Positions 17,255-25,408 of a DNA stretch of 64,000 nucleotides are shown piece after piece. Each line of letters begins with the position of its first letter. The stretch's first letter is position 1. This DNA comes from Brenneria corticis (lineage in GTDB: Bacteria; Pseudomonadota; Gammaproteobacteria; Enterobacterales; Enterobacteriaceae). A model generated the notes under the pieces. That model was not told the DNA's origin, did no database searches, and saw only the letters and a program-made list of their open reading frames with translations. Location of the stretch: positions 248,001 through 312,000 of the forward strand of contig NZ_KZ819074.1 in NCBI RefSeq assembly GCF_003115855.1, read 5' to 3'. A program made the position numbers and the translations under genes.

Positions 17255-18643
17255 ATGAAAGCATTCCCCACCGGTTTTTTATGGGGCGGCTCTATGGCGG
17301 CCAATCAGGTTGAAGGGGCGTGGAATGAGGACGGCAAGGGCGTCTCTACCTCCGACCTTCAGTTGCAGGGGGTGCACGGCCCGGTGACGGCGCGCACGGA
17401 AAACATAAGCTGCATCAAAGACGTCGCCATTGATTTTTATCATCGCTATCCGCAGGACATCCGGCTGTTTGCCGAAATGGGGTTTAAGGTATTGCGCACC
17501 TCCATCGCCTGGACGCGCATTTATCCCGCCGGGGATGAAGCCCAGCCCAATGAGGCGGGATTGGCGTTTTACGACGCTTTATTTGACGAAATGGCGAAGC
17601 ACCGCATCCAGCCCCTGATTACCTTATCCCACTATGAAATGCCTTATGGCCTGGTAGAGAAACTGGGCGGATGGGGCAGCCGTGAAACCATCGATCATTT
17701 CGAAAAATACGCCCGCACCGTTTTCACCCGCTATAAAGACAAGGTGAAGTACTGGCTAACCTTTAACGAAATCAATATGGCGATACACTCGCCCTTTACC
17801 GGCGTAGGACTTGTCGGCGAGCCATCCAAACAGGCCATTTATCAGGCGATCCACCATCAGCTGGTGGCCAGCGCCCGAGCGGTGAAAGCCTGCCATGAGA
17901 TCATCCCGAATGCGAAAATCGGCAATATGCTGCTGGGCGCGGTGCGCTACCCGATGACCTGCCATCCGAAAGATGTGCTGGAAACGCAGAAAAAAAACCG
18001 CGAATGGCTGTTTTTTGGCGACGTGCAGGCGCGCGGCGCCTATCCGGTATGGATGAAACGTTATTTTAAAGAAAATGACGTCGTCCTGGAGATTACCGAG
18101 CAGGACAGGGACGAGCTGCGCCACACCGTGGACTTTGTCTCATTCAGCTATTACATGAGCGGTTGCGCCACCTTCGAGCCGGAGAAATATCAGTCCTCGC
18201 GCGGCAATATTGTGCGTTTAATTCCCAACCCGCACCTTAAAGCCTCGGAGTGGGGCTGGCAAATCGACCCCGAGGGGCTGCGCTTTTTACTGAACGAACT
18301 CTACGACCGCTATCAGAAGCCGCTGTTTATTGTCGAAAACGGCTTGGGCGCGCGCGATGTGGTTGAAGCCGACGGCACGATTAATGACGGCTACCGTATC
18401 GATTATTTGCGCCGGCATCTGATTCAGGTACGCGAAGCCATTGACGACGGGGTGGAACTGCTGGGCTATACCAGTTGGGGACCTATCGATCTGGTGAGCG
18501 CCGGCACGGCGCAGATGTCGAAGCGCTATGGCTTTATCTATGTCGACCGTGACGACGCGGGACAGGGAACGCTGGCGCGCCGGCGTAAAGACAGTTTCTA
18601 CTGGTATAAAGAAGTCATTGAAAGCAACGGCGCATCGCTCTGA
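17255..18643 (+). CDS. 6-phospho-beta-glucosidase, glycoside hydrolase family 1
   Basis: Cytoplasmic enzyme that cleaves the phosphorylated beta-glucosides delivered by a PTS permease. From the start at 17255 (MKAFPTGFLWGGSMAANQVE, Shine-Dalgarno GAGGAG) it is 462 aa, near the usual GH1 size; the frame upstream to 17081 runs through the leader terminator and is rejected. The acid/base Glu is in TFNEIN, the nucleophile in IVENGLGARD, and the phosphate-binding SKRYG segment is near the C-terminus. It converges on the PTS operon, which has a matching leader. Confidence 0.93.
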   Translation: MKAFPTGFLWGGSMAANQVEGAWNEDGKGVSTSDLQLQGVHGPVTARTENISCIKDVAIDFYHRYPQDIRLFAEMGFKVLRTSIAWTRIYPAGDEAQPNEAGLAFYDALFDEMAKHRIQPLITLSHYEMPYGLVEKLGGWGSRETIDHFEKYARTVFTRYKDKVKYWLTFNEINMAIHSPFTGVGLVGEPSKQAIYQAIHHQLVASARAVKACHEIIPNAKIGNMLLGAVRYPMTCHPKDVLETQKKNREWLFFGDVQARGAYPVWMKRYFKENDVVLEITEQDRDELRHTVDFVSFSYYMSGCATFEPEKYQSSRGNIVRLIPNPHLKASEWGWQIDPEGLRFLLNELYDRYQKPLFIVENGLGARDVVEADGTINDGYRIDYLRRHLIQVREAIDDGVELLGYTSWGPIDLVSAGTAQMSKRYGFIYVDRDDAGQGTLARRRKDSFYWYKEVIESNGASL

Positions 18644-18661
18644 TTCACCGGCCGGATAACA

Positions 18662-18691
18662 GACGAGCGCAGCGTTTGCGCGGCGCTCGTC
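18662..18691. terminator. Terminator between GH1 gene and the DUF1593 gene
   Basis: GACGAGCGC (18662-18670) pairs with GCGCTCGTC (18683-18691). It lies between two convergent transcripts. Confidence 0.65.
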
Positions 18692-18749
18692 AAACCCGGC
18701 GGGATGCTTCTCCGCGCACGGTTACACTCCCCCTTGCGCTTCCCGGCAT

Positions 18750-20213
18750 TTACCGCGGCGCCGCCGGCAGCACCGTCACAATCGCCCGCCGATAAGAGGT
18801 TAATGCCGGAGAGCCATTATCCTTACCTTCCAGAATAATATGGAACGGCGTCGCGGCCTTGACGTCCGGCGCGGTGAAACGGGTTTGTTCCCCCTCGCTA
18901 TGCGATAGCTCAAGCCCCGGCCCGAAATGAACGCCCAGCGCCGTGGCCGTCGGCTCTTTATATTGCCACCAGCGATACGCCACCCGATCGCCGTCAACGT
19001 CGCCGGAACCCTGCGCCGATAATGTCACCGACTCGCCAGACTTCACCTGCCAGGACACAATCTGCGTTCCCGGTTTGCCGTTGAGCACCAGGTTGGGATT
19101 ATGGTTGGCCTTTTTCACATCGCCGGTCAGCGTCCAGTCCATCCGGGCGGCGAAGTCGTTCTGGAAAGCATCGCGCCACCGCCAGATCGTCGCCGGCGCC
19201 GTACGGTATTTTTCCCCGTCCGCCCCGACGACTTCATCCGAAGTGCTGGCGCGCAACCCGCCGTCGTCATCCGGCGCGATAGCGGCATAGCGGCCGCCCC
19301 AACCGCCGTATTCCGCATGTTCGGGATCGCTAAGTCCGGTGCGCAACAAATAGAGGAATGAGGGAGAATCCCCTTCCATCGAATATTCCACCGCCGGATA
19401 TACCGCCCCCAGCAGCCCTTTACGCCGGATGTTCTCCGCCAGCCACTCGTTATTCACCTTGCTCATATCGCCGCCGATCGCCCGCGACGAAGACATGCCG
19501 ATCCAGGTTGACAGAAAATACTCATTCCAGGCGTGAATACTGGTGATATAACGCAGCCGCGGGAAATTGCCGCGAATCCACACGCCGGTATTATCCTGAT
19601 CGGAGATGGCGTAAACGCGGATTTTACTGATAAAAGCCGCGACCTCCTGCGGCGTCCGGCGCGCCTGCACATCGTGCAGCGCCTGCGCCAGATCGACCGC
19701 CCCGCCCCATACCGTGATCCATAAAGGACGATCGTCCTGCTTATCGACGGCCTGAATAATCAGCTCCGATGCTTGCGTCGATTTGTTATCGCCGACGCCG
19801 GTCATGCCGAATTCCGCCCGGCCGCTGCGCACCACCTGACGTAACGCCTGGGCGGGGGGATATCCTGGCGCATGCTTTTGCAGATTGGGCAGCACCCGTT
19901 CGTAGGCGTCGATACGTTCGTGGATCATCGGCGTATTGACCTTGTCGCGCAGCCAGGTTGAGGTGGTCGCCACAATGCCCTCGACGTCAAATTGATTGCT
20001 GTACAACAAAAACCTGACCAGAGACTGGGAGTCATCCGGCTCATTGCCGATATCGCTCAGAATCAGGATGCGGGTTTTTTCCGCGTTCACCGCAGCCGAG
20101 GCGCTTCCCTCCGTTACCCCGGAGGCGGCGGCAACAGCAAACGCGGGACAGCCAATCGTCGCCAGACATACGCCCAATGAGAGGGCTTTAATTCCTTTCG
20201 CTGATAAAAACAT
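18750..20213 (-). CDS. Secreted DUF1593 (nucleoside hydrolase-like) protein
   Basis: 487-aa exported protein. A signal peptide covers residues 1 to about 28 (MFLSAKGIKALSLGVCLATI). The N-terminal domain resembles the nucleoside-hydrolase-like DUF1593 family: ILILSDIGNEPDDSQSLVRF holds an Asp-rich motif recalling the Ca-binding DxDxxxDD of nucleoside hydrolases. The C-terminal part (about 400-487) is a PKD/Ig-like domain (SWQVKSGESVTLSAQGSG, DVDGDRVAYRWW). Relatives are annotated as cellulose-binding. It is third in the PTS operon, after the broken porin gene. Activity unknown; periplasmic sugar handling is likely. The start at 20213 is preferred for its GGGG Shine-Dalgarno and signal peptide. 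Confidence 0.85.
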   Translation of the reverse strand: MFLSAKGIKALSLGVCLATIGCPAFAVAAASGVTEGSASAAVNAEKTRILILSDIGNEPDDSQSLVRFLLYSNQFDVEGIVATTSTWLRDKVNTPMIHERIDAYERVLPNLQKHAPGYPPAQALRQVVRSGRAEFGMTGVGDNKSTQASELIIQAVDKQDDRPLWITVWGGAVDLAQALHDVQARRTPQEVAAFISKIRVYAISDQDNTGVWIRGNFPRLRYITSIHAWNEYFLSTWIGMSSSRAIGGDMSKVNNEWLAENIRRKGLLGAVYPAVEYSMEGDSPSFLYLLRTGLSDPEHAEYGGWGGRYAAIAPDDDGGLRASTSDEVVGADGEKYRTAPATIWRWRDAFQNDFAARMDWTLTGDVKKANHNPNLVLNGKPGTQIVSWQVKSGESVTLSAQGSGDVDGDRVAYRWWQYKEPTATALGVHFGPGLELSHSEGEQTRFTAPDVKAATPFHIILEGKDNGSPALTSYRRAIVTVLPAAPR

Positions 20214-20226
20214 ATTTTTCCCCTTA

Positions 20227-20737
20227 TCAGAAAACCACTTCGGCCTGAACGCCAAAGCTGATTTGATAGTCTTTGTTATCGTTAAAACTATGGTTGTCTA
20301 TTTCATTATCCAGCGCTCTGAGTGCGGTTGCTTTTCCAGTCCAGCATCTGGATTTCATATTGCGGCAAAGTATGTTTACCGATCCAGAATTTCGCTTCCG
20401 GCGCAAACGGCAGGAACCCGGTCGTTTCAATATACAGCTTGCTGAGTTTCCCCATGCCGCCGCCGGCCATCCCTTTTTCAACCGACTCACTACTCTGAGA
20501 TAATCCCAGATCGCCTTCAAACTGCACGTTCGCCCAGATCGATTATTCCCTTCCTGCCAGGCCCGCATTTTAAATGGCAGGTTGTACCATCCGTCATATT
20601 CATTACCGAATCGCCCTAGCGATCCCACCGCCCGGGATTTAGGGCCGCCATTGGTGGTTGAAGCTCATCCCATAACAGGATAACAACATTAAAACGAGCG
20701 CCTTCCTTCTGAAAGCCAGACGTTTTTTCTTCATCAT
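20227..20737 (-). pseudogene. bglH: Broken BglH-like carbohydrate porin gene
   Basis: Remnant of a LamB/BglH-type outer-membrane porin. It starts with a good Shine-Dalgarno (TGAGGAATAA) and MMKKKRLAFRRKALVLML. It continues across frame changes with porin segments GSLGRFGNEYDGWYNLPFK, WIGKHTLPQYEIQMLDWKS, and a C-terminal strand DYQISFGVQAEVVF ending in Phe. An intact member has around 540 codons; here about 170 codons remain with frameshifts and a large internal deletion that joins the N-terminal third to the last strand. Reading each frame by eye supports decay rather than a new gene. Confidence 0.8.
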
Positions 20738-20949
20738 TTATTCCTCATTAATATCGACAACTATCACCTGAGCGTACGCCGCGGCGATATATCCCTGATG
20801 CGGCAAAAAGCAGCAATTACTTCATCTTTGCGGTTATCTAAATTAAAAAATTTCCCCACTTATTTTTGAATTAGCGTTGAGCCGATTGATATGGATGGTC
20901 AAAAACATAATTTCATCAGTGGATAATTGATCCCTACCCTTTCTCTGCT

Positions 20950-22875
20950 TTATGTCAACGCGATGATGGTGACGCCGGCCTTGTGGTGACCCGCGCGACT
21001 GAGGCCGAGCAGGCGATAATCCTCCGCGTTGGTGACGACCACCGGCGTGATGGTGTCATAACCCGCTTGCGCTATCTCGGCGAGGTCAAACTCCAGCAGC
21101 AGTTGGCCTTTCTTCACGCTATCGCCTTCCGCAACCCGCATATGGTAATGCCTGCCTTCCAGCTGCACGGTATTGATACCCACATGGATCAGAATTTCAG
21201 CGCCGCCCGCTGAACGGATGCCAATCGCGTGGCCGCTGTCGAACGTACTGGCGATTTGCCCGTCAACGGGCGAATAGACGCGCCCTTCCTGCGGCCGGAT
21301 GGCGATGCCCGCCCCGACGACGCCGGAAGAGAATACTTTGTCATTGACCTCGGTCAGCGCGACCAATTCGCCTTCCATCGGGGAACCGATTTGTTCGGCG
21401 GAGGCGGGTACGTCCTCCAGACCGACAACGGCGGCCCGCGCCCCGCCGTCGGCCGGCGAGGCCGATGAAGCGGCAGATAAAGAGGAAGCGGAAGACGGCG
21501 CCGGCGTCTGCGCGGCAGGCTGCGCGGTCGGTTCGTCGAATCCGACAATCAGGGTTAACACCAGGCTGGCGACGAAGGCGATGGCGCAGCCGATGAGAAA
21601 GCCCAGAAAGCCCTCGCCGTAGAAAATAGGCAGCGTCAGTAGTCCGGGCATCCCCATGGAGATCGCCGAACTTTTGGCATAGCCCGCTACCGCGCCGCCC
21701 ATGGCCGCCGCAATCACCGCGCAGACAAAGGGTTTTTTCAGCTTCAGCGTCACGCCGTACACCCCAGGCTCGGTGATGCCAAACAGCGAGGCGATAAAGG
21801 TACTGCCCGCCAGCGCCTTGAGCTTTTTATCCTTGGTGCGCAACATTACGCCCAGCAACGCCCCGGATTGGGCAAAGACCGACGGACTGGACGCCGCTTT
21901 GAGGTAGCTCTGCCCCATAACGGAAATATCATTGATAAAGACGGTGACGAATCCCCAGTGCACGCCAAAAATCACCAGGATCTGCCAGGCGGCGGCAATC
22001 AGCGCGCCGGCGATAATCGGGTTAAAGCTATAAATACTGACGAACAGCGAAGCGATTAACTCACTGGCCGAGATGCCGATAGGTCCGATGGTCATCAGCG
22101 TCAACGGCACCATCAGCGCCAGCAGGAAAAATGGCGTCAGAATATTACGCACGCTCTCATGAATATGCCGATTCAGGAAACGTTCGATATACGACATCAT
22201 CCACACGCTGAAAATAATCGGGATCACCGAGGAGGTGTATTTCATCATCACCACGGGTAAGCCGAAGAACGCCACCGGCTGACCGGCCTCGAACAACCCC
22301 ACAATCGAGGGGTAAACCAGCGCCCCGGCGACCGATACCGCGACGAAAATATTGGTTTCGAATTTACGCGCGGCGGTGATGGCCAACAGCATGGGCAGAA
22401 AGTAGAACAAGCTGTCGGAAGCCGCATGCAAAATGATATAGGTGCTTTCCTTGTTGTTCAGCCACCCCAGCGCGATGGCAATCGCCAGCACGCCTTTCAT
22501 TACCCCGGCCGCCGCCATCGCGCCGAGCAACGGGGTAAAGATCCCCGCCACCAGATCGATCAGCCGTCCCATCAGCGAGACGTTATTGGCGGACTCCGCC
22601 GCCGGGCGTTTATTCGCGCCGTCCTCCAGCAATCCGGAAATCGGACCGAAAGCGCGATACACCTCCGGCACCCGATTGCCAATCACCACCTGTAGCTGCC
22701 CCGATCCGTTGACCACGGTAATTACGCCGTCCAGCGCTTCCAACGTCGCCAAATCCACTTTCGCGTTATCGACAATCTTAAAGCGCAGGCGCGTGGCGCA
22801 ATGCACCAACGTCGAGACATTCTCTTCTCCGCCGACCGACCTCAGAATACTTTCTGCTAGCACTTCGCTATTCAT
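20950..22875 (-). CDS. bglF: PTS beta-glucoside-specific EIIBCA permease
   Basis: 641-aa phosphotransferase permease that imports and phosphorylates aryl-beta-glucosides. IIB domain first: phospho-Cys26 in LVHCATRLRF. Then the membrane IIC domain (about 100-455), and an Ala/Pro/Ser-rich linker (PAAQTPAPSSASSLSAASSA) leading to the IIA domain with phospho-His564 in ILIHVGINTV. The family resemblance is to BglF/ArbF; exact sugar not assignable. It heads the operon and has its own CRP site, RAT and leader terminator that mirror those of the GH1 gene. Confidence 0.92.
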   Translation of the reverse strand: MNSEVLAESILRSVGGEENVSTLVHCATRLRFKIVDNAKVDLATLEALDGVITVVNGSGQLQVVIGNRVPEVYRAFGPISGLLEDGANKRPAAESANNVSLMGRLIDLVAGIFTPLLGAMAAAGVMKGVLAIAIALGWLNNKESTYIILHAASDSLFYFLPMLLAITAARKFETNIFVAVSVAGALVYPSIVGLFEAGQPVAFFGLPVVMMKYTSSVIPIIFSVWMMSYIERFLNRHIHESVRNILTPFFLLALMVPLTLMTIGPIGISASELIASLFVSIYSFNPIIAGALIAAAWQILVIFGVHWGFVTVFINDISVMGQSYLKAASSPSVFAQSGALLGVMLRTKDKKLKALAGSTFIASLFGITEPGVYGVTLKLKKPFVCAVIAAAMGGAVAGYAKSSAISMGMPGLLTLPIFYGEGFLGFLIGCAIAFVASLVLTLIVGFDEPTAQPAAQTPAPSSASSLSAASSASPADGGARAAVVGLEDVPASAEQIGSPMEGELVALTEVNDKVFSSGVVGAGIAIRPQEGRVYSPVDGQIASTFDSGHAIGIRSAGGAEILIHVGINTVQLEGRHYHMRVAEGDSVKKGQLLLEFDLAEIAQAGYDTITPVVVTNAEDYRLLGLSRAGHHKAGVTIIALT

Positions 22876-22962
22876 AATGACACTTCCCGTTTCGTAAATG
22901 GCTGCAATTGCCTATACAACCCACATCATCTTGCTTGGTGCCCGCTGGCCAGTTGGAAAAAA

Positions 22963-23041
22963 AGCAAAAAAAAACCTGGATAAAACAGTGTGTGGCACAC
23001 TGTTTTATCCAGGTCTCGCCCCGAAAATTCTGGTGACGTCC
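22963..23041 (-). terminator. BglG-type RAT and overlapping leader terminator of the PTS operon
   Basis: On the minus strand a RAT-like element (23041-23009: GGACGTCACC ... GGGCGAGACCTGG) overlaps a terminator whose perfect 19-bp stem spans 22974-23014 with a 3-nt loop, followed by a T-run (A-run on the plus strand at 22966-22974). Its core matches the GH1 leader (GGACGTYACC and GGGCGAGACYTGG), so one antiterminator probably serves both. Confidence 0.85.
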
Positions 23042-23051
23042 TTGGCCCTCT

Positions 23052-23111
23052 TTCTAACAAGTCGGCGCGGAAAAAGCTACCGCCATGTTTTATTTTGTGA
23101 AAACTGTCACT
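23052..23111 (-). promoter_or_regulatory. CRP-dependent promoter of the PTS operon
   Basis: The CRP site at 23096-23111 reads AGTGA-CAGTTT-TCACA on the minus strand, one mismatch from consensus. A -10-like TTAGAA lies at 23057-23052, and the RAT begins 10 bp later. The CRP centre is about 61 bp from the predicted start, the same geometry as at the GH1 promoter. No good -35 is visible, which fits CRP dependence. Confidence 0.75.
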
Positions 23112-23115
23112 ATAT

Positions 23116-23223
23116 TTTTTTGTGGCGTGCCATCCCTGGCCGCCCCCCTGCGGGCCGTCGCCAAAGGCGACGTCAAAAACTTCTCCCGGAAGTTTTTTGT
23201 GGCGTGCCATCCCTAGCCGCCCC
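23116..23223. repeat. Two 31-bp direct repeats separated by hairpins
   Basis: TTTTTTGTGGCGTGCCATCC begins at 23116 and at 23193; each copy is 31 bp and they differ at one base. Between them lie GTCGCC/GGCGAC and AAAACTTC/GAAGTTTT hairpins, the latter with a TCCCG loop like one in the element near rpsU. Probably part of an intergenic repeat family. Confidence 0.7.
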
Positions 23224-23236
23224 TTTACGGGCTAAG

Positions 23237-23529
23237 GAATCCCCAGAAATCTGGGAAAGGAATGTCTGTAAGTGCAGTGAGGGTTTCGTGCGCACTAACC
23301 TCAGTCGATTTCTGCGACCGTCGCAGCACGCGCCCGACACGGAGGGCTCAAGCGCCAGCCCCCCGTGCCCCCGGGCTTTTCGCGGAAATCGCGTCGCTAC
23401 GCGATGCCTTCGGCGTTCGTGACCGCTGGTCGGGCCGCCATTGACGCGCTCCCGGCGCGGCACTGGCTTTCGCCGCGTCCATGCGGCTCACCCGGCGGTC
23501 ACGCCCACCTCAGCGCAATTTTTTACGCG
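23237..23529. repeat. Diverged inverted element, copy A
   Basis: About 293 bp whose reverse complement aligns with 23755-24037. Shared blocks include GCCAGTGCCGCG, GTCGGGCGCGTGCT and AAGCCCGGG in the same order, and the ends carry GGAATCCCC-type and GCGTAA-type borders. No coding potential recognised. Confidence 0.7.
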
Positions 23530-23600
23530 AAGAAAAACCTTAAAAAAGACAACACCATGCTATCTAAATCGATTTATTAAATAATGCTTAATTATTTTCT

Positions 23601-23674
23601 GGGGGTTCCTCAGCCCAAAAGGTAGCGGCCATGATTGCCGCAATAAAAAAACGCCGGGAGCCTGAGGAATCCCC
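23601..23674. repeat. Nested inverted repeat between copies A and B
   Basis: GGGGGTTCCTCAG (23601-23613) and CTGAGGAATCCCC (23662-23674) are inverted copies with one mismatch. The GGGGNTTCC motif also marks the outer borders of copies A and B. Confidence 0.65.
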
Positions 23675-23754
23675 ACAAAAATACTTTGTTTGTATTTTAT
23701 ATTTAACATGCTGATATTAAATACAAACTCAGTGTTTAAACTGTTCACCCCATG

Positions 23755-24037
23755 GCGTAAGAAATTACGCTGAGGTGGACGACCCCGCGAATGAGCCGCA
23801 AGGATGCGGCTCAAGCCAGTGCCGCGTCGGGAACGCGTCACTGGCGGTTCGGAAAAGGGGACGGCCGCCGAAGGAACCGCGTTAGCGGCGTGATTTCAGC
23901 CACAAGCCCGGGTCCGGAGGGTGGTGGCGTTTGACCACCCTGCGTCGGGCGCGTGCTAAGACGCAGCAGAAAAATGGCGGCTTTATCGCGCACGAAATAT
24001 TCTCCGGCGTTACATGTTTCAATTTCCGGGGGTTCCC
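23755..24037. repeat. Diverged inverted element, copy B
   Basis: About 283 bp in inverted orientation to copy A. Starts GCGTAAGAAATTACGCTGAG and ends near GGGGGTTCC (24029). See copy A for shared blocks. Confidence 0.7.
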
Positions 24038-24152
24038 CAACCCCTAGGGGCCGCCGCTGACACGACGTCAAGAAAAACCGCCGGACCTACCCACCGCGAC
24101 GATAATCAGCAGAGATGGATAAATCCGGCGGTCTTAAGGGTTATGCGGTTGC

Positions 24153-24638
24153 TTACTCAGCCGGCAAGGGTTTAGCGTCCGGTTTCGGCGGTTGAGTCAG
24201 GCGCTTTTCAAAATTGTCGTTGTACTGCTTCTTCTGCTCAGGCGTCAGAATATTATAAATCTTATTCTGGGTTTCCAGTCTGCTCAGCTGCTGCGCCTTG
24301 CGCGCGGCGTCGGCCTTATCCAACTGCGCCTGCGCCTTTGCCGCGTCAAAGGTATCGGAGGCGATCAGACTGTGGATTTCACGGCGTTCCTCCAATATGG
24401 ATTTGCGCGCATTGTCATGAGAGGCCCGCAAAATCTCTTTCACCTGCTGTTTCTGGGCCTCGGTCAGGTTCAGCTCTTTGAACAGCGCCTCATGGTGCGG
24501 ACCGCGGGGACCTTTCCCGTCTTTCAGTATTCTTGCTTCCGGATGACCATGACCTTTGGGCGCGTCATCCGCATGAGCAATACCCGTCATTCCCAGTGCC
24601 AAGGATGAAGCCACCAGCAGTGCTGTGAATTTACGCAT
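24153..24638 (-). CDS. spy: Spy/CpxP-family periplasmic chaperone
   Basis: 161-aa secreted protein. The signal peptide is MRKFTALLVASSLALGMTGI, cleaved after AHA. The helical mature part carries two LTxxQ family motifs: LTEAQKQQVKEIL and LTPEQKKQYNDNF. Spy is an ATP-independent envelope chaperone induced by Cpx/Bae stress; CpxP is the related Cpx inhibitor. The absence of cpxR/cpxA next door favours Spy. The C-terminus is Pro-rich (RLTQPPKPDAKPLP), longer than I recall for E. coli Spy. A GTTAA repeat lies upstream (near 24658-24672), but no clear Cpx box. Confidence 0.85.
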   Translation of the reverse strand: MRKFTALLVASSLALGMTGIAHADDAPKGHGHPEARILKDGKGPRGPHHEALFKELNLTEAQKQQVKEILRASHDNARKSILEERREIHSLIASDTFDAAKAQAQLDKADAARKAQQLSRLETQNKIYNILTPEQKKQYNDNFEKRLTQPPKPDAKPLPAE

Positions 24639-24876
24639 AATTTATCCTTCTCTCAGGTTAACGCATTAACGACCGTTGTCGTTGTGTCGAAGGGAAGTAT
24701 AGGTCCGGCTGCTTCAGTTAATTAGAGCAACGGTAAATATCTGCAAGGAATAACTTCATATTTCCGGCAAATGTGGAGAAGACGGGAGAAATGTGTAAGG
24801 AATCGGTAGCATTGCGTTAAAGCTTGCGCAAGATAGCGCACGGCTTCGCCTGTCGCGCATCCAATCCACTGGGCGA

Positions 24877-25173
24877 TCAGGGCAGCGAGCGGACAAAATC
24901 CGCCGCGTCTTTCGCCAGCGCATCGATATGCGCGCTGATGACTTTGACTTTCTGCAGCAGCGGATTGCGCGCCGGCGAGCTATCCATGGCGTTCAGCTTG
25001 GCGACAAGCTGCTCAATCTGCTCGCCAAGCTGCGCCTCGCGCTGTCTGGACTGCGCCAGTTGCTGCTCCAGCTGCTGATAATCTCGCCGCCAGATCTGCT
25101 GTTGTTGCCGAACGCTTTGCTCCAGTTCCTGAAACGCTCCGTCCAGCCGTGTCTGCAACTCTTCAACCCACAT
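24877..25173 (-). CDS. Small coiled-coil protein, function unknown
   Basis: 98 aa, not recognised. Residues about 10-65 are an almost pure heptad coiled coil rich in Gln, Glu and Arg (QQQQIWRRDYQQLEQQLAQS), followed by a short C-terminal helix ending DAADFVRSLP. There is no signal peptide or membrane helix. It sits alone between spy and fadH with its own spacers on both sides. The composition and clean ORF suggest a real gene. Confidence 0.6.
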   Translation of the reverse strand: MWVEELQTRLDGAFQELEQSVRQQQQIWRRDYQQLEQQLAQSRQREAQLGEQIEQLVAKLNAMDSSPARNPLLQKVKVISAHIDALAKDAADFVRSLP

Positions 25174-25351
25174 AGAGATTCCTTCGCCTGCTAATCCAGC
25201 GAATTATAATGGCACACCGGCCCGACAACAAACAATCCGGCCGCTTATTCATGCGGCGCTGCGTTTTCCCCTGGCGATGACAATGATATTAATCACAATA
25301 AATAAACATAAATTTCACAATTAAGCCAAATACAGCTAGCTTTATGGCAAG

Positions 25352-25368
25352 AACTCATCAGACCAGTT
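25352..25368. promoter_or_regulatory. FadR operator upstream of fadH
   Basis: The 17-bp sequence AACTCATCAGACCAGTT reads AACTGGTCTGATGAGTT on the other strand, with a perfect left half-site of the FadR consensus AACTGGTCNGACCAGTT and two mismatches on the right. It lies about 40 bp ahead of fadH, a known FadR-regulated gene in E. coli. Confidence 0.75.
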
Positions 25369-25408
25369 GTACCCTTTTATCCGCTGCGCCTGTATGCCGG
25401 AGATTGCA

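Larger units (their letters stand above)
22876..24152. other. Regulatory leader and repeat-rich non-coding region
   Basis: 1.28 kb without a believable gene. From left to right: PTS leader (22963-23041), CRP site (23096-23111), two 31-bp direct repeats with hairpins (23116-23223), two diverged inverted elements of about 290 bp (23237-23529 and 23755-24037) and a nested inverted pair (23601-23674). The short ORFs here are reads of repeats, with high-arginine compositions and no family resemblance. Confidence 0.75.

Noticed and set aside
23173..23463. 96-aa ORF in the repeat region
   Set aside because: A reading of repeat copy A; copy B does not preserve the frame.
23838..24071. 77-aa minus-strand ORF in repeat copy B
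   Set aside because: Reads through the inverted element; the equivalent frame in copy A is not conserved, so a protein is unlikely.
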